This document shows, piece by piece, positions 1-8,433 of a DNA stretch of 64,000 nucleotides. Under the pieces are notes generated by a model. The model was not told the DNA's origin. It saw only the letters and a list, made by a program, of their open reading frames with translations, and made no database searches. The position numbers were made by a program, and so were the translations under genes. Each line of letters begins with the position of its first letter. Position 1 is the stretch's first letter. The stretch spans positions 1 through 64,000 of the forward strand of contig JAJFUQ010000180.1 in assembly GCA_021372355.1 (NCBI GenBank), in the 5' to 3' direction. The DNA comes from Nocardiaceae bacterium (lineage in GTDB: Bacteria > Actinomycetota > Actinomycetes > Mycobacteriales > Mycobacteriaceae).

Positions 1-929
1 GTCATCGTGATCGGGTTGACGGCCGGGATGCCGAGCAGTGCGGGAGCCGCAACCGGCAGTGCCTGCGGCGCGATCAGGTTCATGAGCCAGAACTTGAGGG
101 TCCAAGACCGATCGATGACGGTGTGGAGGTTCTTCATGATCGGCGTGATCAACCGGTCCACGACGGGGCTTTGACTGATACCGAACAGATCGCGCATGTA
201 CTGCGGATAGGTGGCGACGACGCCGAGAGCCAGCAGGCGAGTCAGCGGCAGGAACGCCAACTTCTCCCACTTCGCGAGGTCCGGCGGCAGGGCGACCTCG
301 AGGTGCAGGATGAAGTCGACCATGTCGCGTGCGGCCTCGGAGGCACACAGGTGCGGGCGCCAGTCGTCGAAGTATTGGATGACCTCTTCACGGGTGCGGG
401 GCACCGTGTCGGGATCGATGGTCTGCAGCTCGGCGGCGCGGGCGCATTCCTTCCAGTACTGCGCTTCCTCTTCCGGGGAAAGGCGGCCCGGGCCGAACTG
501 CTCGTAGCAGTAGAGGATCGAATGCCAGGCCGTCATGTGAATCCATAGCTGCGACGACGGCTTGTTGGCGTCGTACGCGTGCTGGGTCACGGGGTCTGTG
601 CCGATCGCCTTCGAGTGCACCTTGACCAAGACGTCGGCCGCGCGAGCAGTCGGCTCGGTGGCACCGAACGCGACCATTCCGAAGTAACGGAGGGTCCGGC
701 CGTAGCGCGTGTGCGGGCGGTATTTCACGCCGCCCGCCTGCACGACTGCCGCCGTCAGATTCGGGTCGAGGTGTTCGATGGTGACCGCTCGGGCGAACCC
801 CAGGATGTAGGAGGTGGGGTATCCCCACACCTTCCAGGTCACGGATCCGGGCCCGAAGAAGCCATTGTCGGCAGCAGGTTCGAACTCTGCCGCGAACTGG
901 TCGCGGGTGATTTTCGGCAGGGTGATCAT
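1..929 (-). CDS. MpaB/DUF2236-family oxygenase, 3' end cut off by the window edge
   Basis: Translating the minus strand from the ATG at 929 gives an open frame to the window edge (309 codons, no stop). The start MITLPKITRDQF, the segment WKVWGYPTSY and the long helical body are those of the DUF2236 family, which includes the mycophenolic-acid oxygenase MpaB and latex-clearing protein, both b-type haem oxygenases. GAGGACC precedes the start. It lies 36 bp downstream of a TetR gene on the same strand, so the two are probably one transcript and TetR may control it. The substrate cannot be told, and the C-terminus is not visible. Confidence 0.8.
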   Translation of the reverse strand, partial: MITLPKITRDQFAAEFEPAADNGFFGPGSVTWKVWGYPTSYILGFARAVTIEHLDPNLTAAVVQAGGVKYRPHTRYGRTLRYFGMVAFGATEPTARAADVLVKVHSKAIGTDPVTQHAYDANKPSSQLWIHMTAWHSILYCYEQFGPGRLSPEEEAQYWKECARAAELQTIDPDTVPRTREEVIQYFDDWRPHLCASEAARDMVDFILHLEVALPPDLAKWEKLAFLPLTRLLALGVVATYPQYMRDLFGISQSPVVDRLITPIMKNLHTVIDRSWTLKFWLMNLIAPQALPVAAPALLGIPAVNPITM

Positions 930-965
930 TTCTGGTCCTCTCGGCATTGAGGGGCGTTGTGCTGG

Positions 966-1589
966 TTACTCAGGGGGTCGTTGGGTGCGGAGCACGGGTA
1001 TGGCGACGCGAAGCACGAGGTCGACGCTTTCCTCGACGGATGGCGCGGGCAGGATCGCGTGCGAGATGAGAACGCGGACCATGGTGTCGGCGTAGGCGCG
1101 GGTGTCTGCCGGATCGAGGCCGGGGATCGCGTTCTCGAGGATCGGCGCGAACGCATCCGCGGCACGCTTGAGTAGCCGCTGGCCATGCGTCGTCACGAGA
1201 GGGAGCAGCGCCGCGGACGCCTCGTCGTCAGCGAGCACCGAGCGCATCACCGGGTTAGAGGAGAACGACTCGATGACCGATCGAAGGCCTTCTCGGAGAG
1301 CGCGCTCCGGATCGTCGGGATAGCGGTTGAGCGCTGCGGCGGCGACCTCGATCATCGCGTCGATCTCGTGGTCCAGATACGCGCTCGCGAGGTGGTCTTT
1401 GGAGCCGAAGTGCTTGTACAGGGTCGGCTTGCTGACGCCGACCTTGGCGGCGATGTCGGTCATCCGGATGTTCGCCCAGCCGACAGTGCGGATCAGTTCG
1501 ACGGTGGCGTCCATGGCCATGCCTTTGAGCAGGCTTTGCGCGCGACTGGCAAAGGCGTCATCGCGCGCGCTGGCGTTTTCGGCAGCCAT
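966..1589 (-). CDS. TetR-family transcriptional regulator
   Basis: A 207-residue protein with a typical N-terminal TetR helix-turn-helix at about residues 43-64 (core GVSKPTLYKHFGSKDHLASA), followed by an all-helical ligand-binding half. Length is normal for the family. It heads a probable two-gene unit with the MpaB-type oxygenase (36-bp gap) and diverges from the flavin oxidoreductase at 1782. A wide inverted repeat at 1621-1673 in the divergent region is a candidate operator. The ligand is unknown. Confidence 0.9.
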   Translation of the reverse strand: MAAENASARDDAFASRAQSLLKGMAMDATVELIRTVGWANIRMTDIAAKVGVSKPTLYKHFGSKDHLASAYLDHEIDAMIEVAAAALNRYPDDPERALREGLRSVIESFSSNPVMRSVLADDEASAALLPLVTTHGQRLLKRAADAFAPILENAIPGLDPADTRAYADTMVRVLISHAILPAPSVEESVDLVLRVAIPVLRTQRPPE

Positions 1590-1620
1590 TCCACTCCTTC
1601 GCCTCGGTCACGGTGTGCCC

Positions 1621-1673
1621 ATTCGTCTAACAAGTTAACCCAACTGGAGTTCTGGTAAACCGTGTAGACGAAT
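1621..1673. promoter_or_regulatory. Wide inverted repeat between divergent TetR and LLM oxidoreductase genes
   Basis: ATTCGTCTA (1621-1629) is repeated in perfect inverse as TAGACGAAT (1665-1673) with a 35-bp spacer. The spacer holds a second, weaker pair, GTTAAC and GTAAAC. The pair starts 32 bp upstream of the TetR start codon. Divergent TetR genes often bind such sites, so a TetR operator is inferred; the wide spacing would fit two bound dimers or looping. Confidence 0.45.
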
Positions 1674-1781
1674 CATGGCACGAAGTAACCGAAATTGCCG
1701 GCATCTCGCCTCTGGTTGCGTGCCCGATCTCAGGGTTTCCCCGGTTGTCCGGATCTCCGTCGAGCGGGGAGCCTGGAAACC

Positions 1782-2558
1782 ATGGCCTTCTCATTCGGAC
1801 TGATCATCGCTCCGCGCACTCGCACCGATTTGATCCGCGATGTGCAGTGGGGCCAAGACAACGGTTACGGCAGCGTCATGCTGCCGGACACGCTGCGCAT
1901 CATGTCTCCGTTCCCGGCGCTCGCGGCGGCCGCGGCCGTCACGGACACGATCAAGCTCCGCACGAATGTCGTCGCCGCTCCGTACCGGACCAGCGCCGAA
2001 CTGGTGCGTGAGGTGACCGCAGTGCAGACGCTGTCGGACGGGCGGTTCGAACTCGGCATCGGAGTTGGCCGCCCGGACGCGGAGGGGGAGGCCGCGCAAC
2101 TCGGAAAGCGTTGGGGGATGGCCGGAAGGCGCCGCGCGCAGCTGTGGGAGTCGGTCGCGGCAGTCCGCGAGTCGGTGCAGCCGGTCCCGCCGATCATCGT
2201 CGCGGCCGCCGGCCCGCGCATGCTGTCTGACGCCGCCGAAGGTGCCGACCGGATTCTCCTGGCGGCGGGGCCCACCGCGACCCTGGACGACGTCCGCAAG
2301 ATGGCGGCGCACGTCCGCCGGACGTCGAAAACCGTGGGGCTGAGCCAATCCGTCTTCGGTGTCGGCGGACAGGTTCAAGCGTGGATTGCCGCACGTCTGG
2401 CGCCCGATCTCGTCGGGCTGGCAGGGGTTCTTCCGGCCGATCCGGCGGAAGCTGCGGAGACCCTGGAGAGTCGCCGTGAGCAACTCGGCATCGACGAGGT
2501 CTTGGTGCCGATCGACCTCGCGCCCGCGTTCGCCCCAGTTCTCGAGCTTCTCAGCTAG
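1782..2558 (+). CDS. LLM-class flavin-dependent oxidoreductase
   Basis: A TIM-barrel luciferase-like monooxygenase of 258 residues from the ATG at 1782, which GGGGAG precedes by about 11 bp; the frame is open further upstream but has no better start. Family-like segments are the N-terminal FSFGLIIAPRTRTDL, the DTLRIMSPFPALAAAAA region, LSDGRFELGIGVG near residue 90, and PPIIVAAAGPRML near residue 140. Members use reduced flavin (FMN or F420). At 258 residues it is shorter than many relatives (about 290-350). Its end overlaps the convergent phosphoribosyltransferase by 4 bp. The substrate is unknown. Confidence 0.85.
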   Translation: MAFSFGLIIAPRTRTDLIRDVQWGQDNGYGSVMLPDTLRIMSPFPALAAAAAVTDTIKLRTNVVAAPYRTSAELVREVTAVQTLSDGRFELGIGVGRPDAEGEAAQLGKRWGMAGRRRAQLWESVAAVRESVQPVPPIIVAAAGPRMLSDAAEGADRILLAAGPTATLDDVRKMAAHVRRTSKTVGLSQSVFGVGGQVQAWIAARLAPDLVGLAGVLPADPAEAAETLESRREQLGIDEVLVPIDLAPAFAPVLELLS

Positions 2559-3184
2559 AACTTCTGCAGCAGCTTCACGACTTCGCGGTCGCTGAGCTGA
2601 TGGAAGTCCTCGTAGGCAGCGCCGACTCCGCTCATGTCGTGCGGTTGATACGGGGCGACGAATTCGTCGGCATGCGCAGCAACCCGGCGTCCCGAGTCGG
2701 GCGCGCAAACCGGCGTCGCGACGGCGACGTACACCGCACCTTTTGCGCGCGCGACCTCGATTGCGGCCAAGACCGTCGCGCCCGTGGCGATACCGTCGTC
2801 GACGATCACGACAGTGCGGCCTTCGAGCGCAGCCGGCGGCTTCACGCGACGAAAGGCTTCGGCCCGGCGCTCGAGTTCCGCTTCTTCGCGGGCCGCGATG
2901 GGCTTGAGGTCGTTCTCGCTGAGGCCGACCGCGTGCAGGAGGGATTGATTGAGGACGCGGACACCGCCCTCGCCGATCGCGCCGGCCGCGAGTTCCGGTT
3001 GCCACGGCACGCCGAGCTTTCGAACAAGAAGAATGTCGACGTCGGCGCCCAGCGCGCGGGCTACCGCTTCGGCTACCGGCACACCGCCGCGGGGGAGTCC
3101 GAGCACGATCGGGTTTCGGCCGCGAAGGTGTTCCAGAGAGCGCGCCAAGGCTCGGCCCGCCTGCGCACGATCGGCGTAGCGCAC
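2555..3184 (-). CDS. Phosphoribosyltransferase-domain protein
   Basis: A 209-residue type I phosphoribosyltransferase. The PRPP-binding signature is VVIVDDGIATGAT (about residues 125-137), and GLPRGGVPVA (about 29-38) forms the pyrophosphate loop. Members of this subgroup are annotated only as phosphoribosyltransferases; some are fused to dienelactone hydrolase or erythromycin-esterase domains, which are absent here. It lies 38 bp after an unknown gene on the same strand. The nucleobase substrate cannot be inferred, and a role other than purine or pyrimidine salvage is possible. Confidence 0.85.
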   Translation of the reverse strand: MRYADRAQAGRALARSLEHLRGRNPIVLGLPRGGVPVAEAVARALGADVDILLVRKLGVPWQPELAAGAIGEGGVRVLNQSLLHAVGLSENDLKPIAAREEAELERRAEAFRRVKPPAALEGRTVVIVDDGIATGATVLAAIEVARAKGAVYVAVATPVCAPDSGRRVAAHADEFVAPYQPHDMSGVGAAYEDFHQLSDREVVKLLQKF

Positions 3185-3222
3185 ATCAGTGACGTTACGC
3201 CGCGGAAGACCGGATCAGCAGG

Positions 3223-3672
3223 TCAGGCGACGACGGAGACCTTTGCCTTCGCCATCTCGGTGATGCGGTGCCACGCGTGCGGATCCCCGCTGATGGCGGT
3301 GAAGTCGCTCTCGAGCGTCTTGCGCCGCGTCGGGTCATTGATCGCCGAGTTGAAGTCGGCGATCGAATCGATCCGGTGCCGGTAGAAGAGCTCCGCCACG
3401 CGCTCGATCGCGGTCGCGGCGATCGGGGTGGAGGTCGCGGAGTACCGCCGGCGATAGTTACCGACCTTGCCTACCCATTGCAGGCAGCCACCGACGTCTT
3501 CGAAGGTTCGCAGGAGTGCGCGCGCGCCGTCTTTTCCTTGCCATGAGCCCTGAGCCTGGCGGTACGCGCAATAGCGGTCGACGACCGCTTCGGTGTCCGC
3601 ATCGCTGCAGACTGTCGATTGCAGTGCCTCGATCACGAGGACTGCTAAGCAGTTGTTCTTGTGGGTTGGCAT
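3223..3672 (-). CDS. Conserved-looking hypothetical protein
   Basis: A 149-residue protein I do not recognise. It starts MPTHKNNCLAVLVIEA and contains aromatic- and arginine-rich segments (QWVGKVGNYRRRYSAT) and a predicted helical C-terminal half with AELFYRHRIDS. There is no signal peptide or membrane segment. It lies between a nitrilase-family gene and a phosphoribosyltransferase, all on the minus strand (gaps of 113 and 38 bp), so co-transcription with the phosphoribosyltransferase is likely. Its codon usage resembles its neighbours and it has no overlapping better frame, which supports a real gene. Confidence 0.65.
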   Translation of the reverse strand: MPTHKNNCLAVLVIEALQSTVCSDADTEAVVDRYCAYRQAQGSWQGKDGARALLRTFEDVGGCLQWVGKVGNYRRRYSATSTPIAATAIERVAELFYRHRIDSIADFNSAINDPTRRKTLESDFTAISGDPHAWHRITEMAKAKVSVVA

Positions 3673-3785
3673 CGTTGACTCCCCGAATCGCTGACTCCCG
3701 CGCCCTCTGGCGAGACCGAGTGGAGCACCTCATCCACTCTGATAATCGTGTCGGCGTGATGCATCTGTTACGCAAATCACAGAAG

Positions 3786-4592
3786 TTATTCAGCTTTGTG
3801 CAAGTCGATTCTGCGGTGGCTCAACGAGGGGTTCTTGAGCCGAACCTCGGCCACCCGATCGGGCGAGATGTCCACGACTGAAGTACCGATTTGTTCGCCC
3901 AACGAGGTCAGCGTGATGCCCATCGGATCGACGATCATCGAGTGTCCGGCGCCCAGTGGCGGGGCCTGATCGGCGGCGCAGACGAACACCGTGTTCTCGA
4001 TTGCGCGGGCTCGAATCAGGGTCGTCCAGTGGAATTCCTTGAGCGGACCCGGAATCCATTGCGCCGGAATGAGAACGACATCCGCGTCCGCGATCGCCAG
4101 GCGTCGCGTGATTTCCGGGAAGCGGAGGTCGTAGCAGGTCTGGATTCCGAAGGTCGCTCCGCCGACCTCGAAAACCGTCGGGTCAGTGATCGGACCTGGG
4201 GAAACGATCTCGGACTCGCGGAATCCGAAGGCGTCGTAGAGGTGGATTTTCCGGTAGGCGGCGAGGATTCCCTCGGCCCCGACAGCGACGACGGTGTTGA
4301 AAATGTGCGGGTCGTCCGGGCGGGCTTCGGCGACGCCGGCCACGATCACCGCACCGGTTTCGCGAGCAATCGACTGCATGCCACTGACGAACTCTCCGTC
4401 GAGCGGCTCGGCTGCCGCGCGGTATCGCTCGTCGAGTCGTTTCGCGGTGAACATCGAATACTCGGGCGCAACGACGACCTGGGCGCCGCGATGGGTCGCG
4501 ACGATCGCCAGCTTGCGGAGCTCGGCGATGTTCGAGCTCTTGTCTTCCCCGGGCGAGAATTGTGCGATTGCGACAGAAACCACGTTCATCAC
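3786..4592 (-). CDS. Carbon-nitrogen hydrolase (nitrilase superfamily)
   Basis: A 268-residue single-domain amidase of the nitrilase superfamily. The Glu-Lys-Cys triad is visible: E44 in VAPEYSMF, K115 in YRKIHLYDAFGF and C153 in QTCYDLRFPE. Such enzymes hydrolyse small amides or omega-amides. The start is GTG at 4592 or ATG at 4589; GAGG lies 7 bp before the GTG, so I chose GTG. It diverges from the DEAD-box helicase (69-bp shared promoter region). The substrate is unknown. Confidence 0.88.
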   Translation of the reverse strand: MMNVVSVAIAQFSPGEDKSSNIAELRKLAIVATHRGAQVVVAPEYSMFTAKRLDERYRAAAEPLDGEFVSGMQSIARETGAVIVAGVAEARPDDPHIFNTVVAVGAEGILAAYRKIHLYDAFGFRESEIVSPGPITDPTVFEVGGATFGIQTCYDLRFPEITRRLAIADADVVLIPAQWIPGPLKEFHWTTLIRARAIENTVFVCAADQAPPLGAGHSMIVDPMGITLTSLGEQIGTSVVDISPDRVAEVRLKNPSLSHRRIDLHKAE

Positions 4593-4614
4593 AGTAAGAC
4601 CTCGTACAGTTTTT

Positions 4615-4630
4615 CCGCGTGGTCACGCGG
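4615..4630. promoter_or_regulatory. Perfect 7-bp inverted repeat upstream of helicase
   Basis: CCGCGTG-GT-CACGCGG sits 31 bp before the helicase start and 23 bp before the nitrilase start. It could be a regulator site or a 5'-UTR hairpin; DEAD-box helicase genes often have structured leaders. No -10 or -35 pair is obvious beside it. Confidence 0.4.
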
Positions 4631-4661
4631 TATCCGAACTGCCCTTAGACTTTTAGGCACA

Positions 4662-6647
4662 ATGACTGACATCGACACCGATGCGCCCGCTCAGGAACCA
4701 GATCAAGCGGGTCCTACCTTTGACGATCTGGGCACCTTTGCCGACCTGGGATTAGACGAGCGAATCCTCAAGGCCATCCGCGATGTCGGGTATGAAACTC
4801 CATCGCCAATTCAAGCAGCGACCATTCCTCCGCTTCTCACCGGTGCGGACGTTGTGGGTCTTGCACAGACCGGAACGGGTAAGACCGCGGCTTTCGCGAT
4901 CCCGATTCTGCAGCGCCTGAATCTTGCTGCGCGCAAGCCACAGGCACTGATCCTGGCGCCGACTCGCGAGCTCGCGATCCAGGTCGCCGAGGCTTTCGGC
5001 AAGTACTCGGCGCACATGGACGGTCTGCACGTTCTGCCGATCTACGGTGGCCAGAGCTACACCGGTCAGCTGGCTGGCCTGCGTCGCGGTGCGCACGTCG
5101 TCGTCGGTACGCCCGGCCGTGTGATCGACCACCTCGAGAAGGGCACGCTCGACCTTTCGGAACTGGAATTCCTGGTTCTCGACGAGGCCGACGAAATGCT
5201 CAAGATGGGCTTCCAGGAGGACGTCGAGCGAATCCTCGCCGACACCCCGGAGTCCAAGCAGGTCGCGCTGTTCTCGGCGACGATGCCGGGCGCGATCCGC
5301 AAGATCTCCAAGCAGTACATGCGGGATCCCATCGAGATCACCGTGAAGTCGAAGACCGCGACCGCCGCGAACATCACGCAACGCTGGGTCCTTGTCTCGC
5401 ACCAGCGCAAGCTTGACGCCTTGACTCGCATCCTGGAGGTCGAGGCCTTCGAAGCGATGATCATCTTCGTTCGCACGAAGCAGGCGACCGAGGAACTCGC
5501 GGAGAAGCTGCGGTCACGCGGATTCTCGGCGGCCGCCATCAACGGCGACATCGTTCAGGCTCAGCGCGAGCGCGTCATCGGCCAGCTCAAGGCCGGCACG
5601 CTGGACATTCTGGTCGCGACCGACGTTGCCGCTCGCGGTCTCGACGTCGACCGGATCTCGCACGTCGTGAACTACGACATCCCGCACGACAGTGAGTCCT
5701 ACGTGCATCGCATCGGCCGTACCGGCCGTGCTGGACGTACCGGTGACGCCCTGCTATTCGTCGCTCCGCGGGAACGTCAGATGCTCAAGACGATTGAGCG
5801 CGCGACCCGGCAGCCGGTGACCGAGATGCAGTTGCCGAGCATCGAGGACGTCAACGCGCAGCGCGTCGAGAAGTTCCACGACTCGATTACCGAGAGTCTG
5901 TCCTCGGAAACGCTCGGAACGTTCCGAAAGCTCGTCGAGGACTACGAGAAAGAGCACAACATCCCGCTCGCGGACATTGCCGCGGCCTTGGCTGTGCAGG
6001 CGCGCGATGGCGCGAGCTTCTTCATGGAGGCAGAGCCCGACCGTCCGGTTCGGGAGCGTCGCGAACGTGACGACCGCGGAACCCGTGACGATCGCGGACC
6101 TCGCGAGGAGCGTGGTCCCCGTCCGCCGCGTGGTGAAGGCGAGATGGCGACCTACCGCATCGCGGTCGGCCGAAACCACCACGTCATGCCGGGTGCGATC
6201 GTCGGTGCGATCGCCAACGAGGGCGGGCTGCGCCGCCAGGACTTCGGGCACATCAGCATCCGCCCGGACCACAGCCTCGTCGAACTGCCCGCGAAGCTGT
6301 CGCGCGAGACGCTTGAAGCCCTGCGCAACACCAAGATCGCCGGCGTGCCGATCCAGCTGCGCGTCGACACCGGCCCGCCGGCCGGTGGCCGTCCCGCTGG
6401 TGACCGTGGCGGTTTCGGTGGCGATCGTGGTGGTGACCGCGGTGGATTCCGCGGAGACCGTGGCGGCGATCGCGGTGGAGATCGGGGCGGCGACCGTGGC
6501 GGTTTCCGCGGTCGCGATGACCGTGGCGGTGGCGGCGATCGCGGAGGATTCCGTGGCAGCCGTGACGACCGTGGTGGAGATCGCGGCGGAGACCGTGGTG
6601 GTTTCCGGGGTCGCGACGACCGCCCGAAGCGTTCGCGCGACTACTGA
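4662..6647 (+). CDS. deaD: ATP-dependent RNA helicase, DEAD-box, CsdA/DeaD type
   Basis: A 661-residue protein from the ATG at 4662. Helicase motifs run in order: Q-motif (SPIQAATIPPLL), Walker A AQTGTGKT (68-75), PTRELAIQV, TPGRVIDHL, DEADEML, SAT, then in lobe two RGLDVDRISHVVNYD and HRIGRTGRAGR. A DbpA-type RNA-binding domain spans about 495-572 (YRIAVGRNHHVMPGAIVGAI). The last roughly 85 residues are an Arg/Gly/Asp-rich tail of GGDRGG-like units, which should bind RNA. CsdA/DeaD helicases unwind structured RNA in ribosome assembly and cold shock. A longer upstream reading frame exists but antisense to the nitrilase gene, so I rejected it. Confidence 0.95.
   Translation: MTDIDTDAPAQEPDQAGPTFDDLGTFADLGLDERILKAIRDVGYETPSPIQAATIPPLLTGADVVGLAQTGTGKTAAFAIPILQRLNLAARKPQALILAPTRELAIQVAEAFGKYSAHMDGLHVLPIYGGQSYTGQLAGLRRGAHVVVGTPGRVIDHLEKGTLDLSELEFLVLDEADEMLKMGFQEDVERILADTPESKQVALFSATMPGAIRKISKQYMRDPIEITVKSKTATAANITQRWVLVSHQRKLDALTRILEVEAFEAMIIFVRTKQATEELAEKLRSRGFSAAAINGDIVQAQRERVIGQLKAGTLDILVATDVAARGLDVDRISHVVNYDIPHDSESYVHRIGRTGRAGRTGDALLFVAPRERQMLKTIERATRQPVTEMQLPSIEDVNAQRVEKFHDSITESLSSETLGTFRKLVEDYEKEHNIPLADIAAALAVQARDGASFFMEAEPDRPVRERRERDDRGTRDDRGPREERGPRPPRGEGEMATYRIAVGRNHHVMPGAIVGAIANEGGLRRQDFGHISIRPDHSLVELPAKLSRETLEALRNTKIAGVPIQLRVDTGPPAGGRPAGDRGGFGGDRGGDRGGFRGDRGGDRGGDRGGDRGGFRGRDDRGGGGDRGGFRGSRDDRGGDRGGDRGGFRGRDDRPKRSRDY
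6400..6640 (+). repeat. In-frame short repeats encoding the RGG-type tail of the helicase
   Basis: Units such as GGTGACCGTGGCGGTTTC and GGCGATCGTGGTGG recur irregularly about a dozen times and encode GGDRGG, GFRG and RDDRGG. The repeats are coding, of mixed length and without unique spacers, so they are not a CRISPR array. They are likely to vary in copy number by slippage. Confidence 0.8.
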
Positions 6648-6654
6648 TCTTCGG

Positions 6655-7875
6655 CTATGGGAGTTGGACCGGGTTCTCGATTCGGTGAACCCCGTCCGCG
6701 CCGAGGTCGGCTTCGAAAACGGCGACCACGGTGGACGTGTCCGCTCGCATGGTGAAGTTGATCGCCAGACAATTGGGCGCCTTGTACGAGACCCAGGTCG
6801 TCTTGTAGACGCCGACCGGAGCCGACGACGTGTCGCCGCCATAGAAGGTCACTGAGAACGGTGTCCCGTTCGCGAGTCCTTCGACGACGAACTTCGCAGT
6901 GATCACATCGCCGGTGGTCACCCCATTCAGGCTTCCGACGCCCGGACACTGGCGCTTGTCCGCCCGGTCCCATCCGGCGGCCTGCGCGTGGAACTTCCCG
7001 TCGGGGAGCGCCACCTTCGGGGCCTCGCCCTCGGTGGGTACCCTCTTCGCTTGTTCGATCAGATCGTGGGCGCGTTCGGCGGCGGTCGAGATCGCCAGGG
7101 GCATCGATTGTGCGCCATCGAGGGAAGCGGATCGTGGATTGCCGCCATCTTTCACGATGCCGATCAACTTACCGTCGGCGTCGATGACGGCACCGCCTGA
7201 ACTGCCGGGTCCGACGCGGGTCGCGCTCGTGATGACGTCCGCGCGCTCGGAACGTACGGGTCCGGTCGTGACCACCATCGGCGATCCGAGGATGTCGCGG
7301 TTCTCGTCACCGTAGGCCGGGTAACCGAGGACGGACACTGGCTCGGCGGCGTGGACGCTCGAGCTACGTCCAATCGACAGCGGGCGGGGAAGCGCTGCGG
7401 GGTCCAGCTGCTTCCCGTCGACACGCGCGACGATCCGCATCACTGCCAGGTCGAGGTCGCGGTCCGATGTCACCGGCTTGGCGACGTACGCAGGGACGGG
7501 ACTCTCGTCGTCACCGGTGAATGTGGATACGTAGAAGTAGCTGATCGGCACGAGGTCCGGGGCAGGATTCGTCGCGACGCTGGGGTCGACGACGTGCGCA
7601 GCCGTCAGCAGGAGTCCATGGCCGTCGACCATGACGCCGGATCCGCTTTGCACGAGAGTCCCCGCGGTCGACATCGCCAGAATCTGAACGGTTGCATTCT
7701 TGGCCTGATCCAGATCGGATTGGCTCAGTGCGCGGCGGATTTGCAGCGCGGTCAGTGCAACCGTGGTGAGCGTTACCGAGGCGAGGCAGGTCACCACGAG
7801 CAGGATCACGACGACCAGGGCTGGCAGTCCGCGCGGCTTTGTCGCCCGGGGTTCAGGCCAGGCTGAAACGGTCAT
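6655..7875 (-). CDS. Membrane-anchored trypsin-like serine protease
   Basis: A 406-residue protein with one N-terminal membrane segment (about 18-44), then an S1/HtrA-like protease domain outside the cell. The triad is visible: H94 (LTAAHVVD), D142 (DRDLDLAVMRI) and S226 (GPGSSGGAV). The C-terminal 120 residues (from about TGDVITAKFVVEGL) form a separate beta-rich domain of unknown role; no PDZ domain is recognisable. It ends 7 bp from the convergent helicase and lies downstream of an unknown gene and an AMIN-like lipoprotein on the same strand, suggesting a cell-envelope unit. Confidence 0.85.
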   Translation of the reverse strand: MTVSAWPEPRATKPRGLPALVVVILLVVTCLASVTLTTVALTALQIRRALSQSDLDQAKNATVQILAMSTAGTLVQSGSGVMVDGHGLLLTAAHVVDPSVATNPAPDLVPISYFYVSTFTGDDESPVPAYVAKPVTSDRDLDLAVMRIVARVDGKQLDPAALPRPLSIGRSSSVHAAEPVSVLGYPAYGDENRDILGSPMVVTTGPVRSERADVITSATRVGPGSSGGAVIDADGKLIGIVKDGGNPRSASLDGAQSMPLAISTAAERAHDLIEQAKRVPTEGEAPKVALPDGKFHAQAAGWDRADKRQCPGVGSLNGVTTGDVITAKFVVEGLANGTPFSVTFYGGDTSSAPVGVYKTTWVSYKAPNCLAINFTMRADTSTVVAVFEADLGADGVHRIENPVQLP

Positions 7876-7927
7876 TCGAGCACTATCGTCCGTTTGCCGG
7901 AAATTCGCGGAAACCCGATCAGATTAC

Positions 7928-8395
7928 TCAGGCCATGAGGTCCGAAGTGTCTCGGTTGGCGATCCGCTCGGCCAACCGCTGCTGGCCGATGAGGATCACT
8001 TCCCGGTACGCAACATGTTCCGCCAGTTCGGTCGGGAGTGCATGGTTGTGACTGACGCTCACTTCAAGGGCGCCGAGTGCGTCGTCGAATCGCCCGATGC
8101 GGCGATAGCTGTCAGCGACGTTGAGCTGCAATGAGGGGATGAAGCCGGCGACGGTGAGCGTCGGGTGAAGCCGCTGCAGATCGGCGTCGGTGACGCCGTT
8201 CGAAGCCTCGAGAGCTGTTTCGTCCCAGCGGACTTCGTCGTGGACATCGTTCTGTAGATCGGCGATGTAGTGCGCCAGGATGCATTGCCCGGCACGGTCG
8301 TCGCGGTCGAGGGCATGCCACATGGTCATGAGCGCGGCTTGCCGCTCGTTGGTGGGGAGAGCGAAGGCGGCGGCGAGGTCGTCGAGGAAGGCCAT
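7928..8395 (-). CDS. Hypothetical helical-repeat protein
   Basis: A 155-residue soluble protein beginning MAFLDDLAAAFALPTNERQAAL. The segment NVADSYRRIGRFDDALGALEVSVSHN reads like a TPR helix pair, and the rest is helical. No catalytic motif or signal peptide is visible. It sits 38 bp after the lipoprotein gene and 52 bp before the serine protease on the same strand, so it is probably co-transcribed with them. Function unknown. Confidence 0.7.
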   Translation of the reverse strand: MAFLDDLAAAFALPTNERQAALMTMWHALDRDDRAGQCILAHYIADLQNDVHDEVRWDETALEASNGVTDADLQRLHPTLTVAGFIPSLQLNVADSYRRIGRFDDALGALEVSVSHNHALPTELAEHVAYREVILIGQQRLAERIANRDTSDLMA

Positions 8396-8433
8396 GCCCC
8401 TCTCTATCGATCGCCGCCGCCTTCGGTCAAGAG

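Noticed and set aside
1791..3005. 404-codon minus-strand frame across the LLM and phosphoribosyltransferase region
   Set aside because: It is antisense to the LLM gene and out of frame with the phosphoribosyltransferase; the translation is arginine-rich and lacks any motif.
3891..4661. Extended N-terminus of the DEAD-box helicase
   Set aside because: The extra 257 codons are antisense to the nitrilase-family gene and have no helicase-family counterpart; the ATG at 4662 fits the family start.
6400..6640. Regular short repeats that could be taken for a CRISPR array
   Set aside because: The repeats are in frame, irregular, without unique spacers, and encode the RGG-type tail of the DEAD-box helicase.
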